Positions 1-13,558 of a stretch of 64,000 nucleotides of DNA are shown here, one piece after another. The DNA is taken from assembly GCF_018873765.1 (NCBI RefSeq), contig NC_057924.1, positions 2,728,001 through 2,792,000 on the forward strand, given 5' to 3'. The stretch comes from Telopea speciosissima. Its lineage: Eukaryota > Streptophyta > Magnoliopsida > Proteales > Proteaceae. Made by a program: the position numbers and the translations under genes. Each line of letters starts with the position of its first letter. Within the stretch, counting starts at the first letter, position 1. The notes under the pieces are model-generated. The model was not told the DNA's origin. It was given only the letters and a program-made list of their open reading frames with translations, and did not search any database.

Positions 1-3000
1 CCACCCCTGTTAGATGTCTCTGCGCATACTCTTAGTAGCTTCCACATTTTGATGTAAGAACCATGCAGTCTGACAACAATCTCTTTATAATTACCATAGT
101 TCGTATTTGATAAAGTTTTCTTCAATCAAGGTGAAGATAGAATCTCTACACTGTAGTGATATAAATGCTTTGATTGGATTCCTAGACAATGAAATACCCT
201 TTTTCACTGCCTATACGTTGTGGGTAAAGGAAAAAACTCAGGTTTTGTTAATTTTTCCCCTTTTCCATTTATTCATTATCAATTGATTCGAGATCATGGC
301 TCTAAGTATTGATATTGTATCGATGTATTCGTCGATAAATATTAATATTGTCAGAGATCTATGTCGAAACAATATTGATATTGATCAGTTTTATCGACTA
401 AAAGGTACAATACGATCCGATACTAACTAATATTGCCCGATTTATATTGAAATTACCGATATAGACACTGACAATTAGGGGTGTCAATCATTCAATTCGG
501 TTTTAGTTTCGTCCGATTTGATTTTCTTTACAATGTTTTACAGTTTATATTGGGTTTTTCCAATTTCAACTCTGTTCCGATTTTGGTCATCCATTCTGTT
601 CGTTCGGTCCAATTCAATTTCTATTGGTTTCATGAAAGTCCAAACCAAAAATAAGCGGTACACTAATAACGGTTCAGTCCGGGTTTTTCCGGTTTCTTTC
701 TGTTGGTCCAACTAATTTTGTCCGGAAATTGACACCATTCAGCCCAAACCGGTTTTGTTTAAAACACGGAATAATACCGTCACGCACTTATCAACACAGC
801 AATCGATCATTCTTAAATATTAATATAATAATCACACAAAAAATAATAAATTTGAATAACGTAATGCAGTAAAGTTAAAGAGTCAATTGTTTAATCCGGG
901 TTCTACACCACCCGACTGTTAAACATGACCCGAAAGTATGATGTAATACCAAAATACATCTTTATAAGTGTAATCTACTTTTTTCTGGAACGGATAACTA
1001 TGAAAAGGGGCAAGATAAGTTAATAAGAATAAAAAATAAAAAATAAAAAGAAAGTAAGCTTATTAATACTATCTGAAAACAAATAATTGTTAAATTATTA
1101 ATGGGGGAGATAGAGAGGGGAAGGGGGGGGGGGGGGAGTTGCTATTAAATTAGGAATACATAAAGCATGACCATTGGGAGGATAAAAATTTCCAGCCTTC
1201 ATATACTTGGAGAGAGTGTGTACCATGGGAATCTAACCGAAACAGATATGAACTTATTGGATCATGTTTTGGGGGAAAGGTTTTGTGACACCAAGACTAA
1301 ACAAGACTACACCAAAAGCGATAAGACACTGAACCTAACTTAAAAAATCTGACCGAAATCAAAATATTCTGATAAGAAATCAATAGCAACTTGAAATTCA
1401 TATAAAAATTTTATTCTTACGAGTATATATTTACATGGTAAATTGAAATCAAACCGAGAAGAAAAACTGAAACCAAATTGAATACAAAAATGATCAAAAC
1501 CGATACATCCTTATTGGATCATGTTTTGGATTCACTCATTCTCATATTGAAATTGGTTGAATCGAACCAAAATCGATCCAACCCGACCAATTGACGTCCC
1601 TAGGAATCAATATTGGATCGGTCATGACCAATACTGTTATCTGATCGATATGGATCGAACGAACAATACAACACGAACTAGGTGTTGCGAGTTTGGCTTG
1701 CCAAACCTGAGCTCGCCCAAATTGGGGGTGCAAGTTGGATATGGCAATTTGCATCTCAATCATTTGTTGTCATTGTCACTAATCACTACCATTCCTTCAA
1801 CAATGATCTATCGTCCACCTTGGTATAGTTTCTAACTTTCAAAGAACTCAATCGATCCCAAAAACCTTAGAATCAATGGCTCTAGAATGTCAAGAATAGG
1901 GATCGATCAAGGAATGATCCAAATAGGCTGATTCGACCAGTTCTATTCTGAATCTTGAAATCATGATCATATTGTATCATCATATGAGAATTTCTTGAAA
2001 AGGGTAGGAGTATGGAAATTTCATTCTCTCATCAGTAATAGTATGGTATTATGTATAAATTAACACAAGTCAAACCCTAAGATGTGGAAGAGGGGCGTTG
2101 AAGAGATTATAATGATAACCGAAAAGCCCGGTTCTAACGGAGATGCGAAACGTCCTAAAACTTGGGACCTAAACGGGATTTTAATCATTTACTCATCAAT
2201 CGCATCGCTTTGTATATATATATATTCCTATCATTCCGTTGACGGTAATCTCCTCCTTTCCTGCCGGTTGAATCGGTCACCCAAGGATAAAGGTGCTACA
2301 ATTTTTGGCCCATAATACCCTTAACTCAATCACAATTACCTTTATACCCTTATCTCTTTAATTTTCTTTAATTTTTATTTCTCTATTTTTCTCTTACCGC
2401 AATTAATACTTTAATATATATATATTTAAATTTGACCGGATTGTAAAGAACAACAGAAATGCTTTTTTTTTTGGTAGGACTCATAAAATGATGGAGGAGA
2501 GAGGTTGCATGTGGGACATGTGTCCTCTAAACCTCGTTTATCAAACGTTGGATTTAATTACACGTGTCCAACACAACTGAACAAAATCTCTGAAACTAGG
2601 GAAGAGTGGATCCCACTTCATGCAAGTGGCCATGTTATGTTGCAATGTTTGATGGACCTTTTTTTATGATAAAACAAAACTAAGTTGATTTTGTACCAAC
2701 TCACACTTTTATCTCTCTCTCTCTCTCACCCCCTCCCCCTCTACAAGTTCTTCAATTTTCCACATAAGTTGATTTTGTACCAAAACACTCTCTATCTCTC
2801 TAGCAAGTTCTTAAATTTTCCACATTTTGTACCATCTCCATCTCGATCTCCATCTCCATCTCTATCTCCATCAATATCTCTCTCTCTCTCTTTATCTCAA
2901 AATCCACAATCAGGATTTGAATTGGTCCGATCAATGGATTGAAGTGGAATCAATATGGACTAGTGAGGAATAGATCAGATTGACCCCAAAATGCTCTAAC

Positions 3001-3900
3001 CCTAGTTTCCATGTTAGGAATTGTCCAAAGTTGAATAGACCAAAATCAAAATCGATCTCAATGGGTCCATGATCCTGATTTTTGAAACATTACTCTTTAT
3101 ATCGATTGAATTGATCATGATTTTTAAAACACAATTCTCTCTCTCTCTCTCTCTCTCCCTCTCCCTCTCTTCTCTTATGGGTTTAAAATCCCAAAATTGG
3201 ATTCAAATTGGTCTGAGTGATGGATTGAACCGGATTTGATCAAGAACAATGAATAATTGGTCAAATTGACCCAAAAAGGGCCTAACCTTAGTTTAGTTTT
3301 CATACAAAGATCATCCAAACTGAATCAACCATAATCATACTCAGCCTCGACTGGCTGATTGGCTTTTTTCTCTCTATCTCTCTCTCTCTTCCAATAACCA
3401 TGGCATTTGGCTTACAAGTTCTAAAATTTCAAATTTAATCACATAAATTTTTACTAAAAAAGAAAAAAAGAAAAACTGAACAAAAACTAACAATAAACCC
3501 ACATTAGTATTTTCCATTTTGAAATTGATTTATTAGAAAAGGAGAAATCTTGGTTAGTATTTTGGGAATTAAATAGGGGTACTATTGTAAATTCAAAGCT
3601 AACTGTTATGCTATAGTTCGCTAATCCAGGACCATTTCTAATTTAATTCCCGTAATTTTCTGTAACGACAAATACGACCTGTAATTTGCTGAAAAAAAAC
3701 AAAAATTTTTTTTCTTCTGAAAACTAAAAGATCTAAGAATCTGAAGTGAGATTAATTAATTAATTATTATAGGTAAGTAAAACCTGTAAAAACTAAATTT
3801 TTATTCTTTTTCTGAAATTGTGATTAAATCATTTTATTTATTTATTTATTTATTTGTTAATTTAAACTCTAGACAGGCGCCTTTAAAGCTATCTTTCTGT
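1..3900. other. Gene-free repeat-rich left flank
   Basis: No exon or conserved protein was recognised. The stretch is AT-rich and holds degenerate 'gaatcgatattgat'-type repeats, a poly-G run near 1126-1137, CT microsatellites near 2710-2730, 2870-2895 and 3137-3170, and TTTA repeats near 3832-3855. Several short open frames exist but show only low-complexity residues. Confidence 0.6.
476..742. mobile_element. Possible decayed hAT-type MITE
   Basis: It opens with TAGGGGTGTCAAT and closes near a complementary ATTGACACC, the kind of terminal inverted repeat found in non-autonomous hAT elements. The 3' terminus is degraded (CCATT instead of CCCTA) and no 8-bp target duplication was found. The interior carries 'ggttttagtttcg' motifs that also appear near 21150. 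Confidence 0.3.
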
Positions 3901-3929
3901 CATTTTAACCTTTTTAAGATGTTGTTTCT

Positions 3930-4093
3930 GTGTAGGAGTCTATAGCGATAGAGGTGCGAGAGAAGAGAATAGAGAGGGAAGAGACATTTAAGAAACTTAT
4001 AAAGAAAAAAAAAAAAGAAGAAGTATTGATGGAGTTCGAGGCTCTGGATTGGTTCGTCTGACTTGTTTTTCTATCTGGAACTTGGAAAAGCCT
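3930..4093 (+). other. Probable 5' leader exon of the CCCH gene
   Basis: A purine-rich leader precedes a good splice donor (CCT|GTAAGAT, donor GT at 4094). A matching acceptor (CTTGCAG) ends at 5227, 16 bases before the CCCH start codon, implying a 1134-bp leader intron (4094-5227). A short upstream ORF (ATG 4029, TGA ending 4061, ten codons) lies in this exon. The transcription start is not determined, so the left edge is approximate. Confidence 0.4.
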
Positions 4094-5243
4094 GTAAGAT
4101 TTGGTGGGTAATCATAGATCTATGTTCACATGGTTAGAAAAATCTGTTTTACTTTTATCTGCAAATTTTTTCATAATTAGTTTTGGAGGTCAGTTACTAT
4201 TTTTAGTTTTGTTTCAAAGTCTTCTGAAACTGGTTTTTATGTTCTAATGATAGCTTGAAACGAGTGTTCATGGTTGCTCTGTAAGTGTATCCTGTAGATT
4301 TACTGCAAAAGTTGTATTTTGGGATATGGGTTTTTATTCATATAACTAAAAAAACGAGGGTTTTCGTTTTACCCAATTTTTCGTCTTCAACGAAGGTTTT
4401 CAAGATGGTTTCATTCTTTAACCACGGAAAACAACTAAGTACTTCTCTTTTCATTTAGCTCGAATATGATAAATTTGTTTTCTTGATAATAAGTTTCACT
4501 TCTCTAGGGTTTCATTTAGAAAATGTGTTTTTGATTTTTGGTTCTCTTCAAAGCTGATTAGGGACAGTATTCGTTTGGGTTTTTTTCTCAGTCAGCGAAT
4601 GGTTGTTGTCTTTGCTTATTTCTGGTGCTGGGAAAAAGTTCATATACTTAAAAGTTTATCTCTATCTTCTCTGGTTTGGTTGAAAAGAGATTACTTTTTT
4701 TTAACGAATTTCTCTGCTCAAATCCGTTGAATTGTATGGCTTTAATTTTTTTGGCTGCCAAGTAGGGAAATGAATGTCTATTTGGGCAGCTGTTACTGTT
4801 CTAAAACTGGTGATTCCCCACCTTTTTTTCTTGGATTTTCTTTCTGTTTTGCTATTGCGACTGTGTTTCCTTATCTGGTTTTGGAGAAGCTTTCAAACCC
4901 TATTAATGGTATCAATTGAGAAGAATGAAGTGATACTGGTTTGGAGCGAAACAATGAAGAAAAATAGTAGTGGGAGGGTCTTCTTTCCCTACAATTATCT
5001 TTGGTCTTGTAGGTTTTGAGCTGTTTCTCTTTCTCTTTCTCTAGGGTTTTGATTGTTAAAACTGTTCTTGTACTCCGTTTACTAGATCTTTGACTTTTGG
5101 GTTGTACTCCTTTAAAACCAACTATTTACAGGTCTCACTTAATTGTTTGGTGTGATTAATTTGTCATGTTTTTCTCTTGTTGTATGGTATTCACTCATCT
5201 TTCTTCTGTACTGAAATTGACTTGCAGAAGCCGAACTGAGGAC

Positions 5244-8200
5244 ATGGATTTTTCAGAGTCTACACGAGTTGTTTTCAACAGAATCCAGAAACTAGAACCA
5301 GATAATGTTTCTAAGATTATTGGGTATCTACTGCTTCAAGATCATGGGGACCGGGAGATGATACGGTTGGCTTTTGGTCCTGACAGTTTGATTCATTCCT
5401 TAATCAATAAGGCAAAAGCTGAACTTGGACCAGCTTTACTCTCGCCTGGTTCTATGAATCCAACACCCATTTCAGATCTGCCCCTGCAGTTCACTCCCTT
5501 TTCACCAGCTTCTTCACGACCGTTCTCATCGCCGGCCACATTTAGGGTTGCTGCTCCTTATTGGGAACCACAGGTCACAACTGACCAGCAAGGAGTACAA
5601 AACATGGACTTTATTCCACCTACATATGGGGATTCTCTCTCTGATGAATATCTCCACAATCAAGCTCAGTTTTTGAGCTTGGAGGATCAGTTAGAAGCTG
5701 TTAACAACGTGGCACCAGATTTTTCAAGCAATTATTATTATCCTGAACCCTCATTGGGCACTCTAAGTGCAAGAACCAGTCGGAGATCTCCAAGCCTTCC
5801 TGAATTCCCGGTGAAGGCTTGCCACTACTTCAACAAAGGGTTTTGTAAGCATGGAACCAACTGTAGGTATTTCCATGGCCAATCCTTTTCAGATAGCTTC
5901 TCTCAGATCTTCAGCTCAAATCCGAATGAGCTGGTTAATGATGATCATATGTTCACACCGGGTTCGCTTGAGAAATTAGAGTTGGAGCTTACAGAGCTCT
6001 TGAAATCCAGACGGGGCGTCCCTGTATCGATTGCTTCTCTTCCAATGATGTATTATGAAAAGTATGGGAGGACCCTACAGGCAGAGGGTTACCTCACAGA
6101 GAGTCAAAGGCATGGGAAGGCTGGTTACAGTTTGACAAAGCTTCTTGCGCGATTGAAGGATAGCATTCGACTTATTGACAGGTGTAGTACTGATCTTTCA
6201 TGGAGTCCCATAAATGAGTTCTTTGAGATAAACTCCTAACAGTTAGACTTCTATAATTGGGTTACAGACCTCATGGGCAGCACTCGGTGGTCTTGGCTGA
6301 AGACGCCCCGAGATACATGGAGTATAGGGGTGAGAGAAGTGATCCAGGTGTAATTGTTGCAGGGTCTCGACAGATTTATCTGACGTTTCCCGCTGAGAGC
6401 ACTTTTACTGAGGAAGATGTTTCCAACTATTTTAAGTATGAGATTTTGATACTGTTGCAGGTTTCTTTTCATTTTGTCATTGTTTGTGTTTCTTATTGTG
6501 TTTCTGTCAAATTTTTTTGTCTATAGGAGCTTTGGGCCTGTTCAAGATGTTAGGATTCCCTGTCAGCAGAAAAGAATGTTCGGTTTTGTGACTTTTGTCT
6601 ATCCAGAGACCGTGAAGATAATTTTGACTAAGGGGAACCCCCATTTTGTATGCGGTGCTCGTGTTCTTGTGAAACCCTATAGGGAAAAATCCAGACTTGT
6701 AGACAGGTAAAATCACTCACCTATTTAAATGGTTCTCTTGACTCTTCAAATGTTTACGCGGAACCGATGAATTCTTAATAGTTCAAATGAAGCAGGAGTT
6801 GGAGCAGCATTCTTGTAGGCATTGGCTACCTAATATTGATTTTTTTCTTTAAATTTCTTTCATTCTTTCTCTGAGTTCTAGTCGTTGGCTGAAATGCTAC
6901 TGATATGTATTGACATCAATTCTGAGAATTCTTTAACCTCATAGTTGGCCCTTAAATGGGCACATATTGCTTTTTTGGGCTATTGTTCTGTAAAGTAACT
7001 TGTGGCACTATTATTTATAAGTCCTTACATGTGTTCATGCCACATCTGTACTACTTGCATCGAGTATAGGAAGTTAAGCATACCATATTCCAACAATTTA
7101 TTACGGAAATCTGTGTTGGTTGAAATTACAGTGATGAAACCTATTTTTCTTTAGTTGTGTTCCTTTCCCTAATTTTTTTGGGGTTGAGTTTGAGATTATT
7201 CTTCTTACAGTTTTCTTCTCAATGCAGAAAGTATTCTGAGAAAATTGATTCTCCGGCATACTACCCATCTCACTTCTTTGAAATGGATCCTGAGCTTCAG
7301 TCAAGTGAGTAGATTACCTGATGAAGTTACTGCCTGTTTTATATTGTTTTATTAAGAAATGCCATGCTGTACTCTCTGGAGAATTTTGAGAATATTAATC
7401 TATTACCTACATAAGTCCTTGATATCTAAACTGCAACATTTAATTTTCATGGATGAAAGCTTGCATTAGTAGAGATTGGATGCTTAGGGTGTCAGTTTAG
7501 GCAATCATTGCATAGGAGATTCATTGTGGATAGTAATTGGATGGTAGATCTACTGTACTCACCTCGTATTTTTTTGCATGCCTATGTTGCATCAGTAGTT
7601 CTGTAGTTTTCAATCTTGTAGCGTATTTTCATTTCTTTAACATCTTAATATCTTTTTGCTCCAGTGCCCAGAATCTTCGGGAATTCTAGACTGTTCAGGA
7701 AGCAGCTTATGGAAGAGCATGAACAAGCTCTTGAACTTGAGAGAAGGCGTCTCACTGAATTGCAGTTGGTGGCTAAACAATTGACTCAGCCATATTTTGG
7801 TTACTCCATGGATGAATTGAAACTGTCAGAAGGTCTGTCTTAGTTTTTACACTGGAGATAGTTCAAATTTGTTTCTTGCTAGTGCTTTTAAATGTTTATT
7901 TGTTTACTTGCCTTAATGATTTTTCTTTTGTTGTTGGATGCCAAAGCTTCTGGAGATCACAAAGAGTTGACTTCAGCTGATCGGTTCAATTACTTGCTGA
8001 ATGTTCTAAACAATGGTTCAACTAGTGATGACAAAGCAAGGCACACAATCACAAATTATACTGAACAGGAGAGGTAACTTTTCATAAGAACAAAATTTGC
8101 ATTCAAGTAATGTAGCACAAATTATTAGAAGAATTGTTCAATTGTTTCTGTTGTGTTCAATTTTTTTCTGATACATATGTTTTGTCATTCTGATTTCTGT

Positions 8201-8275
8201 TGCAGCCAAGGACTTAATCTCCCCGAGAGTCCATTTGCATCTGCAATACCAAGCAGTATTTCTACAGTGATATAG
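5244..8275 (+). CDS. CCCH zinc finger, LOTUS-like and RRM protein (AtC3H46/53/55-like family)
   Basis: This is a predicted RNA-binding protein of 575 residues. Coding exons are 5244-6181, 6268-6435, 6527-6706, 7228-7304, 7665-7832, 7947-8073 and 8206-8275; all junctions are GT-AG and keep frame, summing to 1728 bases. Domains in order: an N-terminal helical segment (about residues 1-60, containing [17 protein letters not shown]) typical of the family; one C-X7-C-X5-C-X3-H finger near residue 191; an OST-HTH/LOTUS-like segment at about 241-313; an RRM at about 343-430 with RNP1-like MFGFVTF; then a C-terminal tail with a Glu/Arg-rich helix ([13 protein letters not shown]). The ATG at 5244 is chosen because MDFSES matches the usual family start, although an in-frame ATG lies at 5166 upstream of a splice acceptor. 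From family knowledge such proteins are nuclear or cytoplasmic RNA-binding factors; the target is unknown. No coding disruption is seen. Confidence 0.9.
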
Positions 8276-9793
8276 ATTCAGAAACAGAGACAAGATATAG
8301 AGGTAGAGTACTGGATTTCGAGTCTAACGCTTCGAATGCAATACAATAGCCCCCCCCCCCCCTTCCCCCACATGTAAAAAAGTTTCCCAACCAAAACTCC
8401 ATTTTAGTTTTTTCCTTTTACCCTCCCTCCCTGCATTCATCTCAAGCATAGCCATCAAGTACTGTACGAGTTCATACTGAGGAAGAAAGTCAGAAAGATC
8501 GAAGCTTCTTCTCCCTGATACAATGGGGTGGAGGAGGAGGTTTCAAATAGAGGAACCAATCATACAGAAAGTTAGAAAGCTACATGTAACAAGTTTCTAC
8601 ACTTTTAAAAAAAATATATATATAATCACAGAAAGCAAGCAAAAGGTCTGGATCTTAGAAGAGAATGTATCATAGTCTGCCTTAGTGGAAGAAAAAAGCT
8701 ACAGAATATGCAGAGTTCAGAGAAAGAAGAAAGTGTAGAATCTCTGCAACACTTAGAAACAGATGGAAATAATTTTACTTCAAACAAAGTGGTAGTAGAA
8801 TCTTTATACCAAAAATGTCTTTTAGCATCTTCTTGTCTTCAATCTCTTCTGTGGTTTGATTTTGATGTTCTCTCTCGCTCTCTCTCTCTGTTGTCAATGA
8901 TTTGCTCAATGGTCAGATCTCATGGTTTAAGAGATTCTCTTGTCAACATGAGTGCAAAGAAGCTTCCATATGGCAAAAATAGATATTTTCATCCATAAAT
9001 TCTGTATGGATGAGCTTCTTCATAATAATATATGGGGTTGACTACACTACAGTATTAGGTGGGCCTGACTATCAGATATAGGCATTTTAACTGTATTTTT
9101 ATATATTTGGCTTTCTAGATTGAAATCTCAAGGGGGGGGGGGGGGACCAGTGTAGCATATAGCAATGATGGTGTGCATGAGGGGACCAACCCTATGCATA
9201 TGAACATGCTCACCATTACTTCTCCATAACTCTTATCCATCCCTCTACCTCTTCCATAATTCCATTATACTTGTGATCTTAAATAATATTTTCATAACGA
9301 TTAAATGCTCTTCTTGTGAGAAAAAATAAATCTTGTGATTAAAATAAGGGAAAATGATGGTCATGATGTTGGTATCATATGGTTAGAGAAATTGGGTATG
9401 TAAAATCAATCTAGAATGCATATGAAACACAACCTTGGTGTTGAAGCTGTTTCTGCCCCATTCCAGCTGAATTGGAATCTGAATCCACAGAGATGGAATC
9501 CATTGTGAGTCATCTTACTTGAACCATGCAAGCATGCTTTCACTCTTTCTTTCCTCGTTCACATGTGGGTCTTCATTCGCTTGGTGTGGGAGATTCCATT
9601 TTAGGGAAGCAGTGTGGCTAAACACTTAAACCCGAAGAAAAAAGAGTTGACCAAAACATTTTGTTTTATAATCAAATCTAAAAGGATCGAGTTTTATGTC
9701 ATCCATGATGAAGAGAGAATCTCTTCACTTAGAGGTTCTAGTGGTTGGATGGATCTCCTAGAATAGTGACAAGGGTAGTTCATATATTCTTAT
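8276..9793. other. 3' UTR and intergenic DNA after the CCCH gene
   Basis: The first few hundred bases are probably 3' UTR and contain a C10 run near 8351. An open frame at 8708-8998 has no recognisable domain. A G12 run lies near 9133. Around 9400-9435 there is a fragment ('gaatgcatatgaaacacaacc') resembling one end of the hairpin element at 30573-30696. Confidence 0.5.
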
Positions 9794-9948
9794 GGGAAAA
9801 GTTTTCATAGGTGGTGTAAACTGTGTATGTGAGAGGGTGGGAGTTTCAAGGCATTAATTAATGGGTGGGGATTTATAACTTTTCCAATTCTTTGTGAGAG
9901 ACCCTCTCACATACACGGTTTACACAGCTGTGTATGAAAACTTTTCCC
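9794..9948. mobile_element. Mutator-type MITE, copy A
   Basis: A 155-bp hairpin-like element has terminal inverted repeats starting GGGAAAAGTTTTCATA and ending in the complement, with longer inner arms around 'tgtgtatgtgagagggt'. It is flanked by perfect 9-bp direct repeats TATTCTTAT (9785-9793 and 9949-9957), the target duplication length of Mutator elements. A second copy lies at 47012-47159. Confidence 0.8.
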
Positions 9949-10203
9949 TATTCTTATATGGGGCAAACCACTATATGGTATACCAGTGGTGTTATTCTCT
10001 TCACATAGGGTGAATGAAAACATGAAAACTTTCGTCAATCTAAAATATCATGTGAAAAGTTTTCCTTCAACCACCACTGTGTTCTCATCATTACTTCCAC
10101 GCCTTATTGTGAAAAGTTTAAAATACCCACTCCATTATATTTTAGAAATCCCATCCGAAGTGTCAAAACACATGAATCATGGTTGAAGGAAAAATTTTTT
10201 TTG

Positions 10204-10351
10204 GGCACACCGCCGGTATGTCGTAAACTATAACCCATTGTATTTATCTCTCTCTTCTCCATTTGAGATGACCCTTCCACTGCCCCTCCAACATGATACC
10301 CCATCTCCCAGCCCGTTGGTGCTGCCTGTTAGTTTACACAGGCGGTGTGCC
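10204..10351. mobile_element. Hairpin MITE with GGCACACCGCC termini
   Basis: Perfect terminal inverted repeats GGCACACCGCC (10204-10214) and GGCGGTGTGCC (10341-10351) flank an inner pair gtaaac/gtttac. No coding content is seen. The superfamily is unassigned because no clear target duplication was found. Confidence 0.6.
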
Positions 10352-13300
10352 TATTCTTCTCCTCTTTTTTTTTAATAACTACGATTGCTACCTAATGCAA
10401 AGAATCTTTTCCGTAATTCTATATCAGGATTTCAAGAATTGAGATCAGATTGGCCGGTTCATCCGATTAGAATCTGATCCGCTGGATCCAGATTCCGTGT
10501 TTTTAAACCCTGTTCCATTTAGATATAAACCCGTATACAAATTTAAAGATGATAGATCTGGTTGAGGTCGAAATCTCCTCGCCTAGTTTCATATTGAAGA
10601 TGCATATCCCTATATGGCAACGGGCATCTTCATATGTATTAGAGTCGGAGATAGTATTGCTTATATATGAACGTTTCTGTTCCAAAATATTTGTTTTTAA
10701 GTCAGAAACAGTATTTTGTGTTTAGTGATTTTGGAGTAATTCTGTATCAACAAATGTTGTATGGTGAAAAAATTTGTTTTTGTCACGGGAAAAAACAGAA
10801 AGATGTATGTATTGCACATTAAAAGAGAATTTCTTCTATTCTATCGTAGTGGTGGTGGAGGTGGTGCTGATTCATGAATATCAAACCTGTATCATGCACA
10901 TATTTGTTTTCAGTTTGTGTTTTGTTTTTTCTGAGCTCCTCTTTGGTGTTTTCCAAAACTGTACCAAATCTATTTATTTTACCCGTTCAATCCACAAAAA
11001 AAAAAAAAAAAAATGGGAACCAGGCGACACATACAGGATTTGTCCAGTTTTGTTCCAAAGAAGTACTAAAATAACAGAACAGTGTTTTTAACGATGCCAT
11101 ACAGATCCATATAGGTCAGCTCTACAAGGGCGTCAGAGTTTTGACCAGCAACCTAATATGGACTTGGAAACATGTGCAAGCAAAGGTCCTCAACTAATAT
11201 CATAATTCTCAATAGGCTTGGTGCCCTAAATCCCATGCCAGATTAGATAAGGTTCTAGCGTGCTTGGTAAGAATAGCAAAAATATATGGAAGGGCTTTTG
11301 CAAACCTCAAAGATGATGTTGTTTACTGCTTTATATGAACATGTCACACAGGATCCTTGGCATCAGAAAATTCATAAAAATAGCAGGGATGGATGTGTGA
11401 TTGGAGTAGATTAGACTGTATTAAAACATTTTATTCATGTAATCTGTGGGATAGTATTTCCATATAACACAGAAAAAATTGCCAAGACACCCAAGTGAAG
11501 TTAAAACCAATCAAAAAATATGATGTTCAAATAAAATTGAAAGAAGAAAACACAATTACCAGGCATTAGATCAATGACACTCCAGACAGTGGGAGTCTGC
11601 ATGGAAATGTTCAAAAGAAACAGTTCTCATGTTTTTTGCGGTTTTTTTTTTAATAAATTTGGAACAGAACATGTATATGACATCCGGCCTGTTTTTGTGT
11701 TTTTTGGAATGAACTGGGTGGGAAAAAAAAAACATTTATTGGTCATTGGAGAAATAGATTTAATGTTGTTTATAAAAACAAAAACCAACACAATAAACCC
11801 AGTCTCGAGCTTGACTCTCTCTACCGCCATCATCACCACCACCACCATCTCCACGTCCATCACCACCGCAGCCGCAGAACAGAAGATATACTTCTATTAA
11901 CATGCATTCCATACTGGCAAAAATACTTTTTTTTTTCAGTTTTACCATACAACATTTTTTTTTGTATTGAAGTTTCCAAATGAACAGAAAACACAAAAAA
12001 GTATTTCTGACTCAGAAATACTAATTTGGAATAGAAACGTTTCCATATAGACCATGAGAGAGGCACTTCGATTCCAAGAAGAGACAGTTGTGAAAATCTG
12101 TTGCCAGACTGCAGTTCAGATTTTGAGAGGTAAATTCAAGAGTAGGGATCTGAAGCAATGGTACTGGTATCATTTCATACTTGGTAGTGGGTTTACCAGT
12201 AAAAGGCAGTAATACTAGGAAGAAACTCACATCAGGACTGGCTACACTAGAATGCCCCATTACACTATGGGAATGATGACCAATCCACAAGTTTCTCATT
12301 GATCAGTTGGCCAATATGAAGAGCAAATATACTTGATCCCAAACAAGGAAAAAAAGGGCAAACCAGGAGAGTCTTCGAGGTAATTCCAATGGTGGAACAT
12401 TATTTGTTGTATCTGACCATAAATAGCTGAGGAAAAACTTTTAGGTATCATGACAAGGAGATGACTCAGATAAGGCAGTTTGTATTTTAAACAAAGTCTC
12501 AACACAATTATGGCTACTAGATGGAAGCATCTAAATAACACAGTTTCAGATGTTTTACATCAGTTGGTACCATCAATAACATCAGATAAAAATGGAACAT
12601 TTCAATACATTTCCGTTAAATACAAAATTATGTTGAATTATAAAAGTTGATATGTCAGGCGACGGCACTCTTCCACAACAATCGAGGAAAAAAGGTAAGA
12701 TTGTAGTAAGTTTAACATTTGAAAAAAAGAAGAAAAAGGAACAGTTAGAAAAAAACATGTTAAGACCCTTTAACCAAGGAACTCGTGTCACGCCCAACTT
12801 GCAGCTTCAAAACTTATAAATGAGAGGCACTAAGTTATTGCAAGCAGAACACAGCTACAGCCTGTGATCAAACAGAACTAGAATCTGAAAATAAAGATTT
12901 CATCCCAAGCATTTTGATATCTGTATGTTTTATTACTGTAGTCCCTACAGGTGAAACATAAAGGTTCTATATTTAGAAGAACATAGTTCAGCTAAACCCA
13001 CTCCAAAGAGAGAGAGAGATGTTTCAGGTGGTGCACATGCAGGGTGTGTGAAACCAGGTTGGGTGGACTGACCAAATTGATTCAACCCCCCACATATGTG
13101 CTACTGGAATGCAATTGATAGCTGTGCTTATGCTGTACCTGATGTATACCTTGATTTCCTTCTCCAAGGTATTTTCTCTCTTAATCTTCTGATCTTAAAT
13201 GGAAATAAAAAGGAATTGGTTTCATTCACCGACTGTAATTGAATAACCCATTTCTACATGCTGTACACTGATAATTTTAGGTTTGCCCATGACATAAATC

Positions 13301-13558
13301 TGGAGCAGCATCTGCACATATTGAAGTGCTGACAACAGTGTCAGAAAAACAAAAACCACGAAAAATTAGGTCTGTAAATCCAGCTAGCTGTGTAACCACA
13401 CAAAGTTCATCATAGAGATACAAACCTAGATTAACCATGGAGCTGAATATTGTTGTATAATACTCATAGAAGTTGCAGAAATTGATTGAGATCCCTCCAA
13501 GTCCCTTCAAATACCTTCAGGTAATATAACTGATACCAACTTGCACATTGTATATTCA
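10352..13558. other. Intergenic region and probable 3' UTR of MTERF9
   Basis: No gene was recognised. Contents include a poly-A run near 10996-11012, a CAC/CAT trinucleotide stretch near 11828-11868, and AT-rich unique sequence. The part just below 13559 should contain the 3' UTR of the minus-strand MTERF9 gene. Confidence 0.5.

Noticed and set aside
5166-5243. CCCH protein starting at the ATG at 5166
   Set aside because: An acceptor (CTTGCAG) ends at 5227 and the family begins at the ATG at 5244, so 5166 is most likely intronic.
8708-8998. 96-codon plus-strand open frame after the CCCH gene
   Set aside because: No domain, no splice or promoter context, and composition like 3' UTR or intergenic sequence.
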